A DNA stretch of 64,000 bases from Trametopsis cervina. Its lineage: Eukaryota; Basidiomycota; Agaricomycetes; Polyporales; Irpicaceae. The notes under the pieces are model-generated. The model was not told the origin of the DNA. It did not search any database and worked only from the letters and a program-made list of their open reading frames with translations. Made by a program: the position numbers and the translations under genes. The stretch is taken from NCBI GenBank assembly GCA_022385755.1, contig MU278349.1, positions 1,054,001-1,118,000 on the forward strand, written 5' to 3'. Positions 1 through 10,808 of this stretch are shown here, piece by piece; the first letter of the stretch is position 1, and the number at the start of each line of letters is the position of its first letter.

Positions 1-840
1 CCATCTCACCTACATGCACCATCAAACAGGTCCGTGCCGGGCGTGCACTCCACAGCCTCAGGGACCAAGACTACGATCCTGAACGGCAGCCATCATACCC
101 TCTCCGGAGACCCCAAGAAAGACACCGTACTCATCCTCCCGGATTACAAAGTCGTAGGAGAGGTGGAGAGGAGCACCGAGGGCGCACGGACGTTCTGGCA
201 AGATGTGTTTGAGCCGAAGACGGAGAAGGAGACGGTCACGCATGTTTTGCCGTATGCATGCGTAATACTACTTTGTATGTTTCGTGCTCTGCCTGCGGAT
301 CCAATCCTTCGCGAGGGACTGACCAGCTTTCGCAGGTTCACATAAGAAACGAGACAACCGCTGCGCCATTGCCGCGCCCAAACTCGAGCACGGTCTCTCC
401 GTCGCACTCGAGCGCGAAGAATGGGAGGTGCACACACAGCTCTCCGAGCACGACCTCGAAGCCCCTTCTCCCCCTCCTTCTGCAAACGGAGCAGCAGAAG
501 ACGCGTACCTCGCCCAGCTAAAGGCAGCCGCGCAGTCTAAACGCGCTCTCATCCTCAAGGTGTCGCATATCGGCGGACACAAATTCGCGGGGAACGTCAT
601 CGTACGTTGCCTCCCTCCCATCTCAGCCTTTGAACACGAGTACCTAACAATATTGTATGCCTGTAGATATACACGCCAACGGGCACAAGCATCTGGTACG
701 GCCGCGTGACGCCGCACAACGTCGACGCCATCGTGCGCGACACCATCCTCGGTGGAAAGGTCATACCGGAGCTTCTGCGCGGTGGGCTGAACCTGGCGAG
801 GCCGGAGGAGAGCTCGCGGAAGACGCTGAACGATTGGTAG
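1..840 (+). CDS. Sucrase/ferredoxin-like (AIM32/Apd1-type) protein, 5' partial
   Basis: The reading frame is open from base 1, so the start lies upstream of the window. Exons are 1-274, 336-601 and 667-840 (TAG). Introns have GTATGT/CAG and GTACGT/TAG borders, and joining them keeps the frame. The protein has the fungal sucrase/ferredoxin-like pattern: VLPYACVILLCSHKKRDNRC in the middle, then SHIGGHKFAGN, then IYTPTGTSIWYGRVTPHNVD near the C-terminus. Family members (yeast Apd1 and Aim32) are thioredoxin-fold proteins that bind a [2Fe-2S] cluster with two Cys and two His; the His residues of the HxGGHKxAGN region are present here. Aim32 is mitochondrial and Apd1 cytosolic. Which one this is cannot be decided without the missing N-terminus. 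It is convergent with the SCH9-type gene. Confidence 0.85.
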
Positions 841-1636
841 ACGGTTTTCTATAGTAGAAGCCGGGCGTGTCATGTATGTATGTATAGAACACATCTATAG
901 ATGTTTTGGATTTTGGGGTGTTGCGCGGTGTCTGGACGTGAGGCAACCGACACATTCTGCCTGTCTCGCGAAATACTGCTGTGAAATAGTGCAGTTCTAG
1001 AGCAGGCACAACTGAAGACAATACAACAGACATGAATCCTATGCGCACGTCGTGGAACTGAAACGGACCCCATCAGTCTAAACAGTGCTCGAATTACGTG
1101 CACACAACTCGCCAAACACCCTAGAATTATCCTCATGTCCAGTAGCCGACGCATGTTAGATTTGTAACTGATTGGATTGAATTTGTATTGGTCTGGATCG
1201 TGTAATGTTGATACAACTAATGTACGTGGAAGGGGACACCGAAATTATGATGATGCAGCTTGAAAAGTGAAAAAAAAAGGAGATAAAGAGGATAGAGGAT
1301 AGAGAGAAAGCTTGGGGTAGAGGCAAATACGTATACACTTGTTACACGGCAGCAGGAACATTTCGACATTGACATAGTGAGTGATAGGATATGCAAGACG
1401 TGGAGGGCGGGCTGGATGGGGTAGGGGCAGGGGGAGGCAGCGCGAATAGGCGGGGTGAGGAAGTACTAATAATGATAGGTTGAGCACGCATGCGCGTATA
1501 TTGAGTGTTGTCCGGGGTGTAGGAGCTTGGGCTTCATAGAGTGAAGAACCACGGGGGAGGAGTGTATCTGCGCGTCCCTGAACAATGCATGTTCAGGGAC
1601 AGCAGCAGCGAGAGCTGGAAGAGAAGTCGGGGAAAC
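841..1636. other. Convergent 3' intergenic region
   Basis: About 800 bases separate the stop of the AIM32-type gene from the stop of the SCH9-type gene. The stretch is A/T-richer than the flanking coding DNA, has an A-run near 1270, and presumably holds both 3' UTRs. I see no convincing gene or repeat in it. Confidence 0.6.
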
Positions 1637-4600
1637 CTAGAAGTTCATATCGTCCGCGAACCCATCCTCTCCCCTCCGCCTATGCGCATATCTTCCCACA
1701 AGCCCCTCCTCATCATCCACATCAAACCCGTCCACAAACTCCGCATCATCATTCACCGCCCTCTCCCCGTCCTCCTTCAAGATACCAGCGGCCCCGGCGG
1801 GCACGACGCTCTCGCCGTGGTACGTGAACCCGCGGAAGTTCTCCTGCATGCTGCTCGTCAACGGGCTCTCAGCTACGTCCCGCTTCTTCTTCTTCTTCCC
1901 TACGATGTCGATCCCCTTCGCCGCCGATGCACCGTTTCCGTTCCCGGGCGCGGCGAACCCGTGTCCGTTTGCGACGGGGTGGTGCGGCTGTGACTGCTGC
2001 TGTGCGGCAAGTGGGGGGCGGTCAGAGCCTAGTGGTCCGTTCGGCGTGTGTAGCACGGCTACGCTCTGCGAGCGCGCGACCCAGGCTTCTGAGGGGTCCT
2101 CTTCGTCGAACAGCTCGTCCGGGCCTGCGTCGCGCACGTCTGCTGTCGTGAACTCCGGGTCGAAGTTGTCCACGGACTCGTCGGACTCGACGACCGGCTT
2201 GAACGGCGGCGTCACCTGCTTGAGGGCGAGTGCCTTCCAGTCGATGCTTGCAAAGAACGGATGGTCCTTCAGCTCGGCTGCATCCCGCTGGGCACCCAGT
2301 CGATGTTTCGGATTCCGGTTGAGCAACTGTAACGATTCCCAGTTAGCATATGCTATTCCACTCATTAGCACATACTTGGCACTCACCCCTTTAACAAACT
2401 GCTTCCCCTCCTCTCCAATAACCCCCTTCGGGAACCTAATCTTCCCAAAGCATATATTCTTATACATAGTCTGCGTGTCCTCCGCATAGAACGGGCTCCA
2501 CCCACAACACATCTCAAACAGCAGCACGCCCAGACTCCAAAAGTCGACCAGTTTCGAGTAGCCGTGTTCATCCAACAACACCTCGGGCGCGAGGTACTCC
2601 GTCGTGCCGCAGAACGTGTTCGTCAGCTCGTCCGAGCGCAAATCTGGCTTCGACAGCCCGAAATCGCACAGCGCAACATGGCCCGTCGCGTCCAGCAGTA
2701 TATTCTCCGGCTTCAAGTCGCGATAGACGATATCGTACCGATGCAGATGTTCCAGCGCAAGCACGAGTTCCGCAATATAAAACCGCGCGCGTTCCTCGCT
2801 GAAGCGCGTCTCCTTCTGCAGGTGCCAGAACAGCTCGCCGCCGCTCTTGAAGTCCGTGACGAGGTAGAGGTCCGCGTCGGTCTGGAACGAGAACTTGAGG
2901 CCGACGAGGAAGGGCGACTCGAGCGAGCGTTGCAGGATCTTGCGCTCCCCGATCGTGTGTGCCACCTCCTTCTTCGCGACGATCTCGCGCTTCGAGAGCA
3001 CCTTCATCGCGTAGATCCGCTTCGTGTCCCGCTTGCGCACCTGGAACACACGTCCGAACGTACCACGCCCGATCAGCTTCAGGAACTCGAAATCGCGGGG
3101 CGTTAGTGCGCGCTTCGTCTGTTAGTCGCGATTCGATTTTAGTTTGGTTGTTAGCAATGGCAACACCCGGCGACCAAGACGGAACGAGACCAAACCAGGT
3201 ATGGAAACGACGCATCCAGGGGGAGATGAAAATGACCGGTTGGTTGCGCACGAAAAAAAACGCCACAAGCGTCGAAAAAAGCAGTAATGAGGGGCGTTAC
3301 CGTGCCGATCAAATGACCACCAATGACATCGCCGATCAATTGCGAGGGGCAGGTGAGGAACCGTTTGAACGTTTTGTAGTTGCCAGGACCGGAGAGGTGC
3401 GCCAGTGAGGAGTTGGATGATTTGGGTAGGAGGGGATCAAAGGGAAAAAGAAAAGCGGGTTTGTCAGCAACGGTGTCATCACACAACAGAGCGCAACCAG
3501 GAAGGAAGAGATGAGACGAAAAAATCAGAGGAAAAAAAATGAGCATCAAGGGTAGCCCGCACAGAACCACCCAACCACAGAAGGAAAAGCATCAGCGCAC
3601 GCGGGAGGTGGTGGGGGGTCACATGTCCACGCCCCTCCCTCGACCCGGTACACACGGCACGAAGGTGACGAAACGCGCTCCCAGGAAACGAGGCAGAGCC
3701 GCAGTCTCAGTGCGTCAACGCGCCGATGGGGGAATCCAACCCGACCCTGAGAAGAACAGGGGTGGGCGAAAAGGTGGGGGAAAAGTGGGGGAGGGAATGA
3801 GGCAATGAGGGGGAGACGGCGCGCTCCCCCGCATGCGATGTGATGTGCCGTAACGCTCCAATGCGGGGTAAATGAATGGGTGATGTGGACGTCAAATGGT
3901 GGCAAGGAAGGGAAGAACGGGGAGCGGTGCTGCGAGATTGATAGACAGAAACACGGAACGAAAGCAGGATAGACGGAAAGACAGAGACACGGAAACGTAC
4001 CTTATTCGCCTCAAACGTGATCTGGACGCGCATCTCGCCCGTCACCGGCTCGTTCTCATACGGGCGCAGTCTGTGTATTTGCGAACGGGAGTGCAGCAGT
4101 GCGGTTACGCATTTCCGGGAAGGCGGAGGGGGAAGGGAGGGTCGGCGAAGCGAGACGAGGATGGATGGATGCCGTCAAAGTTGCAAATTGTTGGATGAGC
4201 CGAGCCGAGAGAGCGCGCGAGGTCGTTTCAGCGACGAGGGAAAGGAGGGAACAGAGGAAGGGACAGGAAGGAGGCCGAATCAAAGTGGGAAGGAAGGTAC
4301 CGGGGAGAAAAACAGTCAGCTCACTGTCCCTACCCAAAAAAATGAGGTAGAAGGGAGTATAATACGCACTTGTACCACTGGTCAACCGTATGGTCATGCA
4401 CGAGCACAGGCTTGATCTGCAGCGTCCCCAAGAACCCGAGGTCGCTCACTGCGCGGTCGTATATGTTGAATGTGATCGCGGACTCTTCGGATGTTACGTC
4501 GCTATAAGCGCATCGTACTAGTTAGCATACTTTGCATAACACCCAACATAATAAGAACGACGTGGAGGTGAAGAGGGAGAGGGGGAGGGGGATGGAAGGG

Positions 4601-5778
4601 AAAGGGGAGAGGAGAGGAATGAGGGATGAGGAGGGGATGACTCACAAAGAGACCTCGTGTTTCCAGACAGGGTTATGCGCAGAGAGGCGTGCCCCAAACA
4701 CGCTCGCGATGCCCCCCGCCTTCCCAGAGCCCGCCGACGAGCTCGGCGTATGCTCCTTACTATTATTCCCATTCCCATTCCCACTATCCTTCCGTGCCCT
4801 CGCGCTCCCATTCAATTTACTGCTAATCGCTCCCAGCGCCGACAGCGCCCCCGACTGAGTAGAATTATGGTTGTTACCATTGGGATTGGGATAGAGGTTG
4901 GGATTGAGCGCAGAGAGCGCCGAGGACGAGTTCGTGCGCGAGAGGTTCGTAGCGACCCCTTTGATCTCCTTGTCGCTCTCCTCTGTCGGGTCTCTCGACA
5001 CGAACTCGTTCTGCTCGAACTGGACGACGACGTAGGGCCGCGCGCGCGAGGTGCGCACGTTCAGCCCGCGTGCTGCGATGAGCTTGACGTGGATCTGGCC
5101 GCGCGAGGGTCCGCTCGTCCCACTTGCGCTGTTGTGAGAGTTGGAGGAGGAGTTGGAGGAGTTGGAGGAGTTGGAAGAGGAGTTGGACAGCGAGGACGAG
5201 GCGGACGCCGACTTTGCGATGCCCGACGGGGGCTGCTGCTGTTGTCGATGCTGTTGTTGCTTCGAGTGACCATTACTGCCGTTGATAGTACCGGTGAGGG
5301 CGGAACGTTTGGGGGGCGGGGGCTGCTGCATGTTGAACACGGGCGCATGCAGCGAGAGACTGGTGGTAGGCTGAGCAAAGCTTCCGCCGGGCGTCAGCGG
5401 CATGGGCGAAAGAGGAAGAGCAGTCAGTGACGGGTCTGGACCATTGATTTCGGGAGCGGAGGGAGGATAGTCTGCGGTAGGCGTGGACGTGCTGTTGTTG
5501 TTGTTGTTGGTGCCGTTATTGGTGTGGGTGTGCGTGGGAGGGGGGAAGAGGTGGGCGTGATGGGCTGTGTTCAAAAGCTGGTGGGCGTAGGTCGGTGCAG
5601 CGCCTGTGGGCGTGTGCAGGGAGGACGAGTTGTGGCGTGATGCAGTTGCAGATACGGATGAGGTGGTGGTGGTGGCAGAGAGCGGCTGGAGGTTGTCGAA
5701 GGGATTTATACGCTCCTGTCCGTTTGGACCTGCTCTAGGGGTGAGATCCGCGGGGGTGGATGGCCAGAATTTGAGCAT
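1637..5778 (-). CDS. SCH9: AGC-family protein kinase with C2 domain, Sch9 orthologue
   Basis: Sch9 is the fungal S6-kinase-like effector of TORC1 that couples nutrients to growth. The inferred exons are 5778-4646, 4501-4370, 4070-4001, 3118-2387 and 2326-1637; joined they give 918 residues in frame. The N-terminal ~220 residues are Ser/Asn/Pro-rich and disordered. A C2 domain begins at GQIHVKLIAARGLNVRTSRA and continues across two introns to PYENEPVTGEMRVQITFEAN. The kinase follows directly: glycine loop IGRGTFGRV, catalytic Lys in YAMKVL, YRDLKPEN, DFGLSK, and activation loop TNTFCGTTEYLAPE with its PDK1-site Thr. The C-terminal AGC tail ends in a hydrophobic motif FRGFTY. C2 plus kinase plus tail is the Sch9 architecture. 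I chose ATG 5778 because WPSTPADLTPRAGPNGQERI follows it; the frame stays open further upstream. Two introns (299 and 882 nt) are unusually long for this genome. Confidence 0.93.
3119..4000 (-). other. Long intron (882 nt) of the SCH9-type gene
   Basis: The intron lies between the C2-domain exon ending EANK|GTACGT and the kinase exon that starts TKRALTPRDFEF, after an acceptor AACAG. Its sense strand is pyrimidine-rich over long stretches, especially 3420-3800. Other introns in this window are mostly 45-70 nt. The kinase frame is closed in this interval and no conserved protein was recognised on either strand. Confidence 0.75.
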
Positions 5779-6708
5779 GGCGTGGTTGGATATCGATTGG
5801 GCGAGATAGCGCTGGTGCGGCCGCAGCGGTTTTGCGGGTTGGCGGCGGACGATGCGCAGGAGGGGATGCTGGTACGGGCAGAGAGCAGTAGTAGTGCGCA
5901 GAGGTGCAGATGATGGTAGTGGGTTGAGAAGAGGAAGAGGATGAGTGTGGTGGCGGAAGGAGCGGATTTGAGTGTTATCGGCGTCGAGCCAGTCTCCACA
6001 ATTTTCCTTCTCGCTCTCGGCGACGTCTCCACTCTCTGATCCTCGTCGGCCTCGACGGCCACCACGCGCGTAATCCCCGTCTGCACTGCCCGCCAGTCTA
6101 TGACCACGCCCAGCCCCCACGGTCTTTTCAGTCCACTCGCTGCGGGCAGCAACGAGCACACCGCCATCAACACTCGTCACCGGCGCCGCAATTATGCAGA
6201 TCGGCGCAGCCATATCCGGACGCGCGCACTCAAAATGCAATGGAGAGAGAGGGAAATTCGAGCGAGAGGCAACACTGAGCTGCACGTCTAGCACGTCTAT
6301 ATAACTATACCGCACTTGCATTATCATTATTCTAACCGCCTCTGACGTCGTGGCTGCCCCGATAACGGATGTCGAGCACAGCCGTCTGTCCGTGCACACT
6401 ATATTGCGAGCGCACGCCAATTGCGCAAAGCCCTCGGCGGCTCTGCGTGCATTTCTTCATAGGCTGCTCTCTACTATATCCATACGCTGTACCGTCCCGC
6501 ACCGATCGCGGACATTAACAGAGAGTGAGATGTATGTATACTGTACTCGGTGGCCACAGATAAGCAGCACGTCCCGATGCGCGCGAGGCTATCTGCGGCA
6601 CGGTGACTATGCCCATTCATCTCTCCGGTGAATTCGGTCCTATGCCCCCTCGCACGCTCATCTAGCGTGAACACACCCTCATTTGCTAACTCATGAGGGC
6701 ACCCAAAT
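5779..6708. promoter_or_regulatory. Upstream region of SCH9
   Basis: About 930 bases lie between the SCH9 start codon and the stop of the Tim17-like gene; both genes are on the minus strand. The 5778-6420 part is open in the SCH9 frame but reads as low-quality protein and is more likely 5' UTR or promoter. No other gene was recognised. Confidence 0.45.
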
Positions 6709-7425
6709 CTAATGTGAGGGATGATCAGGCTTCTCTAGCACGTTCGCCGTGTCCTCTAGCACCTCCTCCCGGCCCTTTGCTGCGACCGCCTCGAGCTCTG
6801 CTGCCCGCGCCTCTGCACCCTCGCGCAGGTACGCCTGGCTCCAGCGCAGCCCGCGCATCGTGCAGCCTACCATCAGTCCCAGCAGTATCGCCCGCGTCGC
6901 AGCCTTCCGTGGTAATCGGTCTATCAAGAGCGCAAACGTACTCAGCATTGCTTCGCAAACAGAACACCGCAACAACTCACAAGCCAACGAGAAAACCGCC
7001 GCCGTCCCCGTGCCCGCCACGACCTCCCTAACCTCTCCCACCCCCATCCCAGGCCACTTCCCATCCAGCCTCTCAACCCCCTCCTCCAAACACACCCACC
7101 CCGCCGCCGTACCCCCCAACCGCGCAGCCTCTGCCCCCGCCTCCTTCAGACCCCCCATAAGCACCCGATAGTTCTTCGTCTTGTTGTAGAAATACCACCC
7201 CTGGACGGTCGTGGGCGGGCGATGCACGTTCTCGGCGAGGAAACGAAGGGAGGCGCGCCGTGAGCCGCGCACTAGACCGAGGGAGGTGCCGAGAAGGAGG
7301 GCGGCGCCGGGGAGGAGGTAGAACCGCGAGGGGATGTTTAGGCGGATTGCGCGTGGTTTGTTTTCGTTGTTGTCGGAGGCCGACCAGGCGGGGGTGTCGG
7401 GTGTGTCGGGTGTGGGTATGGCCAT
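6709..7425 (-). CDS. Tim17/22/23-like conserved fungal membrane protein
   Basis: Exons are 7425-6981 and 6920-6709. The 60-nt intron (GTGAGT...GATAG) is a multiple of three and has no stop in frame, so a naive reading passes through it; splicing gives the smoother join FSLAYRLPRKAATRAILLGL. The product is about 218 residues. Features are a Pro/Asp-rich N-terminus, a hydrophobic segment FYLLPGAALLLGTSLGLVRG, a conserved-looking GWYFYNKTKNYRVLMGGLKE, and a Gly-rich hydrophobic C-terminal half ending in a charged helix. Small-residue hydrophobic segments plus the GxxxG-like pattern suggest the Tim17 superfamily (mitochondrial inner-membrane or assembly factors). This assignment is by resemblance only. 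The ATG at 7425 is the first ATG in frame. Confidence 0.6.
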   Translation of the reverse strand: MAIPTPDTPDTPAWSASDNNENKPRAIRLNIPSRFYLLPGAALLLGTSLGLVRGSRRASLRFLAENVHRPPTTVQGWYFYNKTKNYRVLMGGLKEAGAEAARLGGTAAGWVCLEEGVERLDGKWPGMGVGEVREVVAGTGTAAVFSLACELLRCSVCEAMLSTFALLIDRLPRKAATRAILLGLMVGCTMRGLRWSQAYLREGAEARAAELEAVAAKGREEVLEDTANVLEKPDHPSH

Positions 7426-7895
7426 TGTGTGAGGTCGTATTGCGTGTGGCGAGCGCGTCGCCGAACGGAATGAGAGTCGCGTCACCGTTTAGCGCGTTAG
7501 CGCTGTCTGTCTCGAAATAGCATGTGAGCAGGTTCGTCCGTCGGGCTGTGGCCACCAGTACAAATCCTTTCTCGCTGCTCTCCTTCCCAAACAAAAATTT
7601 CTCTGTAGCGTGTGCGAGCCAATCACCCCAACGCACGTTCCACCGGCCTCTCTTTACGGTAGCACTCCCCTCGGAACTTCAGGCTCGCGACCTCGGACGG
7701 TGCTTGCGACAAGAAGCACAAGAGCCACGCCTGTACGAAGAAGACAAGGAGGCAACCCCCGGAAGACTCGAGAACCTCAAAGTTCAATCGCACCCCGTTC
7801 CCTGCGGGCCAATTCACTCTCGGCTCCGTCGCACCGTGCCCGATGTCCTCAGTGCTATCAAGAACTCCGGGCTCGCATGTGAACACTTGAAGTGT

Positions 7896-8290
7896 TCGGC
7901 GATCTGCTGTATCGTCGTTTAAGGTGAGAGTGTCTTCCAGATCGATCGTTTATAGCCCGGGAGGATGCGTGCCTACACTTACACTAAGTGCGAGCTCGGG
8001 GACACGAGGATCGCAAGGGCCTCCGATCTCTTGCAATACCGCTGCAATGTGATGTACGATCTCAAGTTCATTGACGTTATAATGGGATGCTTCATGGATA
8101 TGCCTGCAATCCTCGTGCGTGAGTAGAATATGTACACAAGATTCCCAAGTTGCGCTACAAAGTAACCCACTTCGTCTCCCCGACCCTCCGCCTCCACATC
8201 AACACCTCGGACCAAGTCTCGCCTGGCCATCTCGTCTCATATCAACGCCTCGCACAAGAAACTTTTTTCACCCATCTCATCCCTCTTTCT
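7896..8290 (+). pseudogene. Possible uncharacterised gene fragment
   Basis: Two or three stretches read like protein and can be joined at plausible splice sites. One runs up to about 7922 with a GTGAGA donor. A second runs from about 7966 to 8108: RMRAYTYTKCELGDTRIARA, then DLLQYRCNVMYDLKFIDVI, then MGCFMDMPAILVR. A third starts near 8144: IPKLRYKVTHFVSPTLRLHI, then NTSDQVSPGHLVSYQRLA. I recognise no family. There is no convincing start or stop, and stops flank the first piece, so it may be a decayed gene or chance. Strand and limits are tentative. Confidence 0.2.
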
Positions 8291-8927
8291 TCCCATTGCA
8301 CCAATCACATCCCGCTGTCCGTCCCGCACATCCGAACGAAGCTCTTCATACACCGCGTCTCTCCACTCTTCATAAAACGACGAGAATGCGTGCTTCCGTG
8401 TGCACCGTCCCAGGCATCAGGCATGGCCATCCGTTTCATGCAACGAAACCAGTATCCCGTGTGTCGTGGTCACGAACGGCAGGAGAGCACGATTCATCCT
8501 CGCAACAAGAAGTTGACTGGCCACTCGCCGGATCACGAAACGTCTATCCCAATGTTCAGGCGCAATCCGAATCCGACGGACAGCCAGCCTGGACCGTCCA
8601 TTCAGTTGAGGCCCAATTCTGGCTGGACACCGCCAGTGGCCAGAGGACAAAAGATGCCGCGAATAGAGTTCGTTTGTAGCCCGCTAGCACCTCAGAAATG
8701 TAGGTACGGTCGTGGACATGGACCGTAGAACCTGTAGGCGGGTTGGGAGTCCAGAGCACGTCCGCATCTCTCGCTCATTTCGGTCACTTTTGGTCTTCAC
8801 TTCATCTCGCGCTTCCGGCCCAGCCGTGGACGTTCGTGATAGGCCGCTGTGTTCGTTGGTCTAGCGATGGCGGATTCGGTTGTCGCTTCGTGGGTTCTCA
8901 ACGCTAGTTGTATCTGAGATGGCTCGA

Positions 8928-9094
8928 CCTGGACGAAACTTTCAGTCAGATTTGGATAGGAAGTAATGCGTACATATGATGCCTAGGCGCGAACGTTCGG
9001 AGTTGTGCTTCTAGCTTGTAAATATGTTTACTGTTAAAAGCATCCAATAACGTGTAGACAACGCATTGGTTGTACAGTATTGCATACGATCGCT
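8928..9094 (+). repeat. Diverged direct repeat, copy 1
   Basis: It starts at CCTGGACGA and ends at GCATACGATCGCT. Shared blocks with copy 2 include TAGATAGGAAG-like, CGTACATATGATGC, CTTCTAGCTTG, GACAACGCA and ATTGCATACGATCGCT, in the same order and orientation. Period between copies is about 238 bases. Confidence 0.75.
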
Positions 9095-9165
9095 CTGGCC
9101 ATCGAAATGAGTTGGCTCGGTTCTTATGTTCGCGGCTTCTCATGGCGTATTTTGAGGTTAGAAAG

Positions 9166-9318
9166 CCTGGACGATACATTCAGCCAGTTTTAGATAGGAA
9201 GCAAGCGTACATATGATGCTTAGGCGAGAACGTCCTGAGTAGCGCTTCTAGCTTGTTGAGATCGTTAGAGCACGAATGCAGACAACGCAGAGGATGCACC
9301 GTATTGCATACGATCGCT
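9166..9318 (+). repeat. Diverged direct repeat, copy 2
   Basis: It matches copy 1 at 8928-9094 block by block, with scattered substitutions and small indels. No coding potential or terminal inverted repeat was seen, so it looks like an old local duplication rather than an element end. Confidence 0.75.
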
Positions 9319-10808
9319 GTAGCGATCACAAGCCAGCGATTAAAACGAACATCTCGGATACTAGCCAGCCGTCAGCCGCGTTGCGGGGCCTTTCATCTCG
9401 CTCCTCCGGGCCAAGATGCCAAGATGCGAAGCACAGCACAAGCGTAGCAGGCACAGCGGAACCTGTCCTGGTCCGCCAAAAAAAAGCTTGAACTGCACTG
9501 GATTGCGCGATTTGCATCCGCGGAACGAGGATTGCGGAACAAAGGTCCAAGTGTGGCCCTCACTTGGTCCGAGTGGCCGTCATCTGTTGCTTGCGGGTTA
9601 GTTTTGCGTCGAATGCTGGGCTGCGGAACGTGGTCGGTACCTTCTATGGATTTGGTGTATCCGCGCCCGACGTTCGTAGGCAAAGTTTATCAGGCCGGCG
9701 GGATCTGTATGGGGTGAGTAGCGTCGCGTCCTCCCGACGAATTATTCTCGGGGTGGTAGGCCTTCGTCAGAACAGCATTAGGCTAGTGAATCCAAGGGTA
9801 TATCTATGCCTTCAATCCCTGTTGATGTGCTACCTTGGCGAGGCGTCTTAGTAATAAACATTATCTGTACTTTCGCTTGAGGTCACAGCTGTAAACCGCA
9901 GAGTGAGTTATACATGTTAGGCTCACCGTCAACATCACGACGCATACAGTCGATGTCTATTCAATACCGACACCAAGTGGGCGTACTCTCAGAGAACGGC
10001 GGGACACTCGGTGCTTTTATTCCTAGGAAGTGTTCGCAACTTCCGACAAGATGTATAATAGACATACATATCAAATCACACATAGCATTCCCAACGACAA
10101 TACACATCTACACACCGTGACCAATGACAGCGACGTTCCCCGGAGAAAGATCTGCAACGAAATCGACTGTTGGACCGATGCCAAGGCTCGCCTATCGAAG
10201 TTTGTCGGGAAACTCCCCGTCCGTGCGCATGTATCATCGACCAGCCCGCCAGATAAACGCAGGGCTCATTGAACGACGCGCATACATCGCCCTAGCCGTC
10301 CCAGGTCGTGCAAAGAGACGAGAGCGTGCGAAAGCGGCGAGGCGGAGGAGGGGGTAGGCATCGTTTTGCGTAGTTTGGTGTTGTGTTCTTCTGCTTGCGA
10401 GGGTCAAATTTGTTTTCTCTGGTTTTCGGTAATTTGGACGCTGTGTGCGAGTGTGTTTTCAGCACAACAAACAGCCGCGGCCCTTATTCTCCTTCCCACC
10501 ACCACCCACCGTGCTCGCCGCCACCCCGACGACGATGAACGAACAGCTAACCGCACCGTACGCACACCCGCCAGACGAGCAGCATGGCCCGTGCGCGTCC
10601 CAGCATCAGTTCTCACGGCTGACGTAAGCCAGTTCTCCGTTTTGGGCTCGAGCTCCAGCGGCTGCACCAACCAATCTCGCCCGCACACTAACTTCCCGCC
10701 CGCCGGCGCACTCGACGAGCTCGCCACGCACCCCCCACCGTCCCCCGCGCCTGCGCACTTCGCACACCCCACTACGCCATTACGACGTCCTCACAGGAAT
10801 TCTTCCCG

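Larger units (their letters stand above)
7426..10808. other. Gene-poor interval
   Basis: Roughly 3.4 kb without a confidently recognised gene. It contains a possible coding remnant (7896-8290), a diverged direct repeat pair (8928-9094 and 9166-9318) and, towards 10.4-10.8 kb, the promoter and 5' leader of the forkhead gene. The open frames seen on both strands are short, differ in amino-acid style and show no family signature. Confidence 0.5.

Noticed and set aside
4657..5430. 257-residue plus-strand open frame opposite the SCH9 N-terminus
   Set aside because: It is Arg/Gly/Val-rich shadow translation of the low-complexity Ser/Asn/Pro coding strand; no family signature and no splice logic.
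10445..10627. Possible upstream coding exon of the forkhead gene (MNEQLTAPYAHPP...)
   Set aside because: The GTAAGC donor at 10624 leaves two bases of a codon, while the acceptor at 10796 would need phase zero to enter the forkhead frame; more likely a leader.
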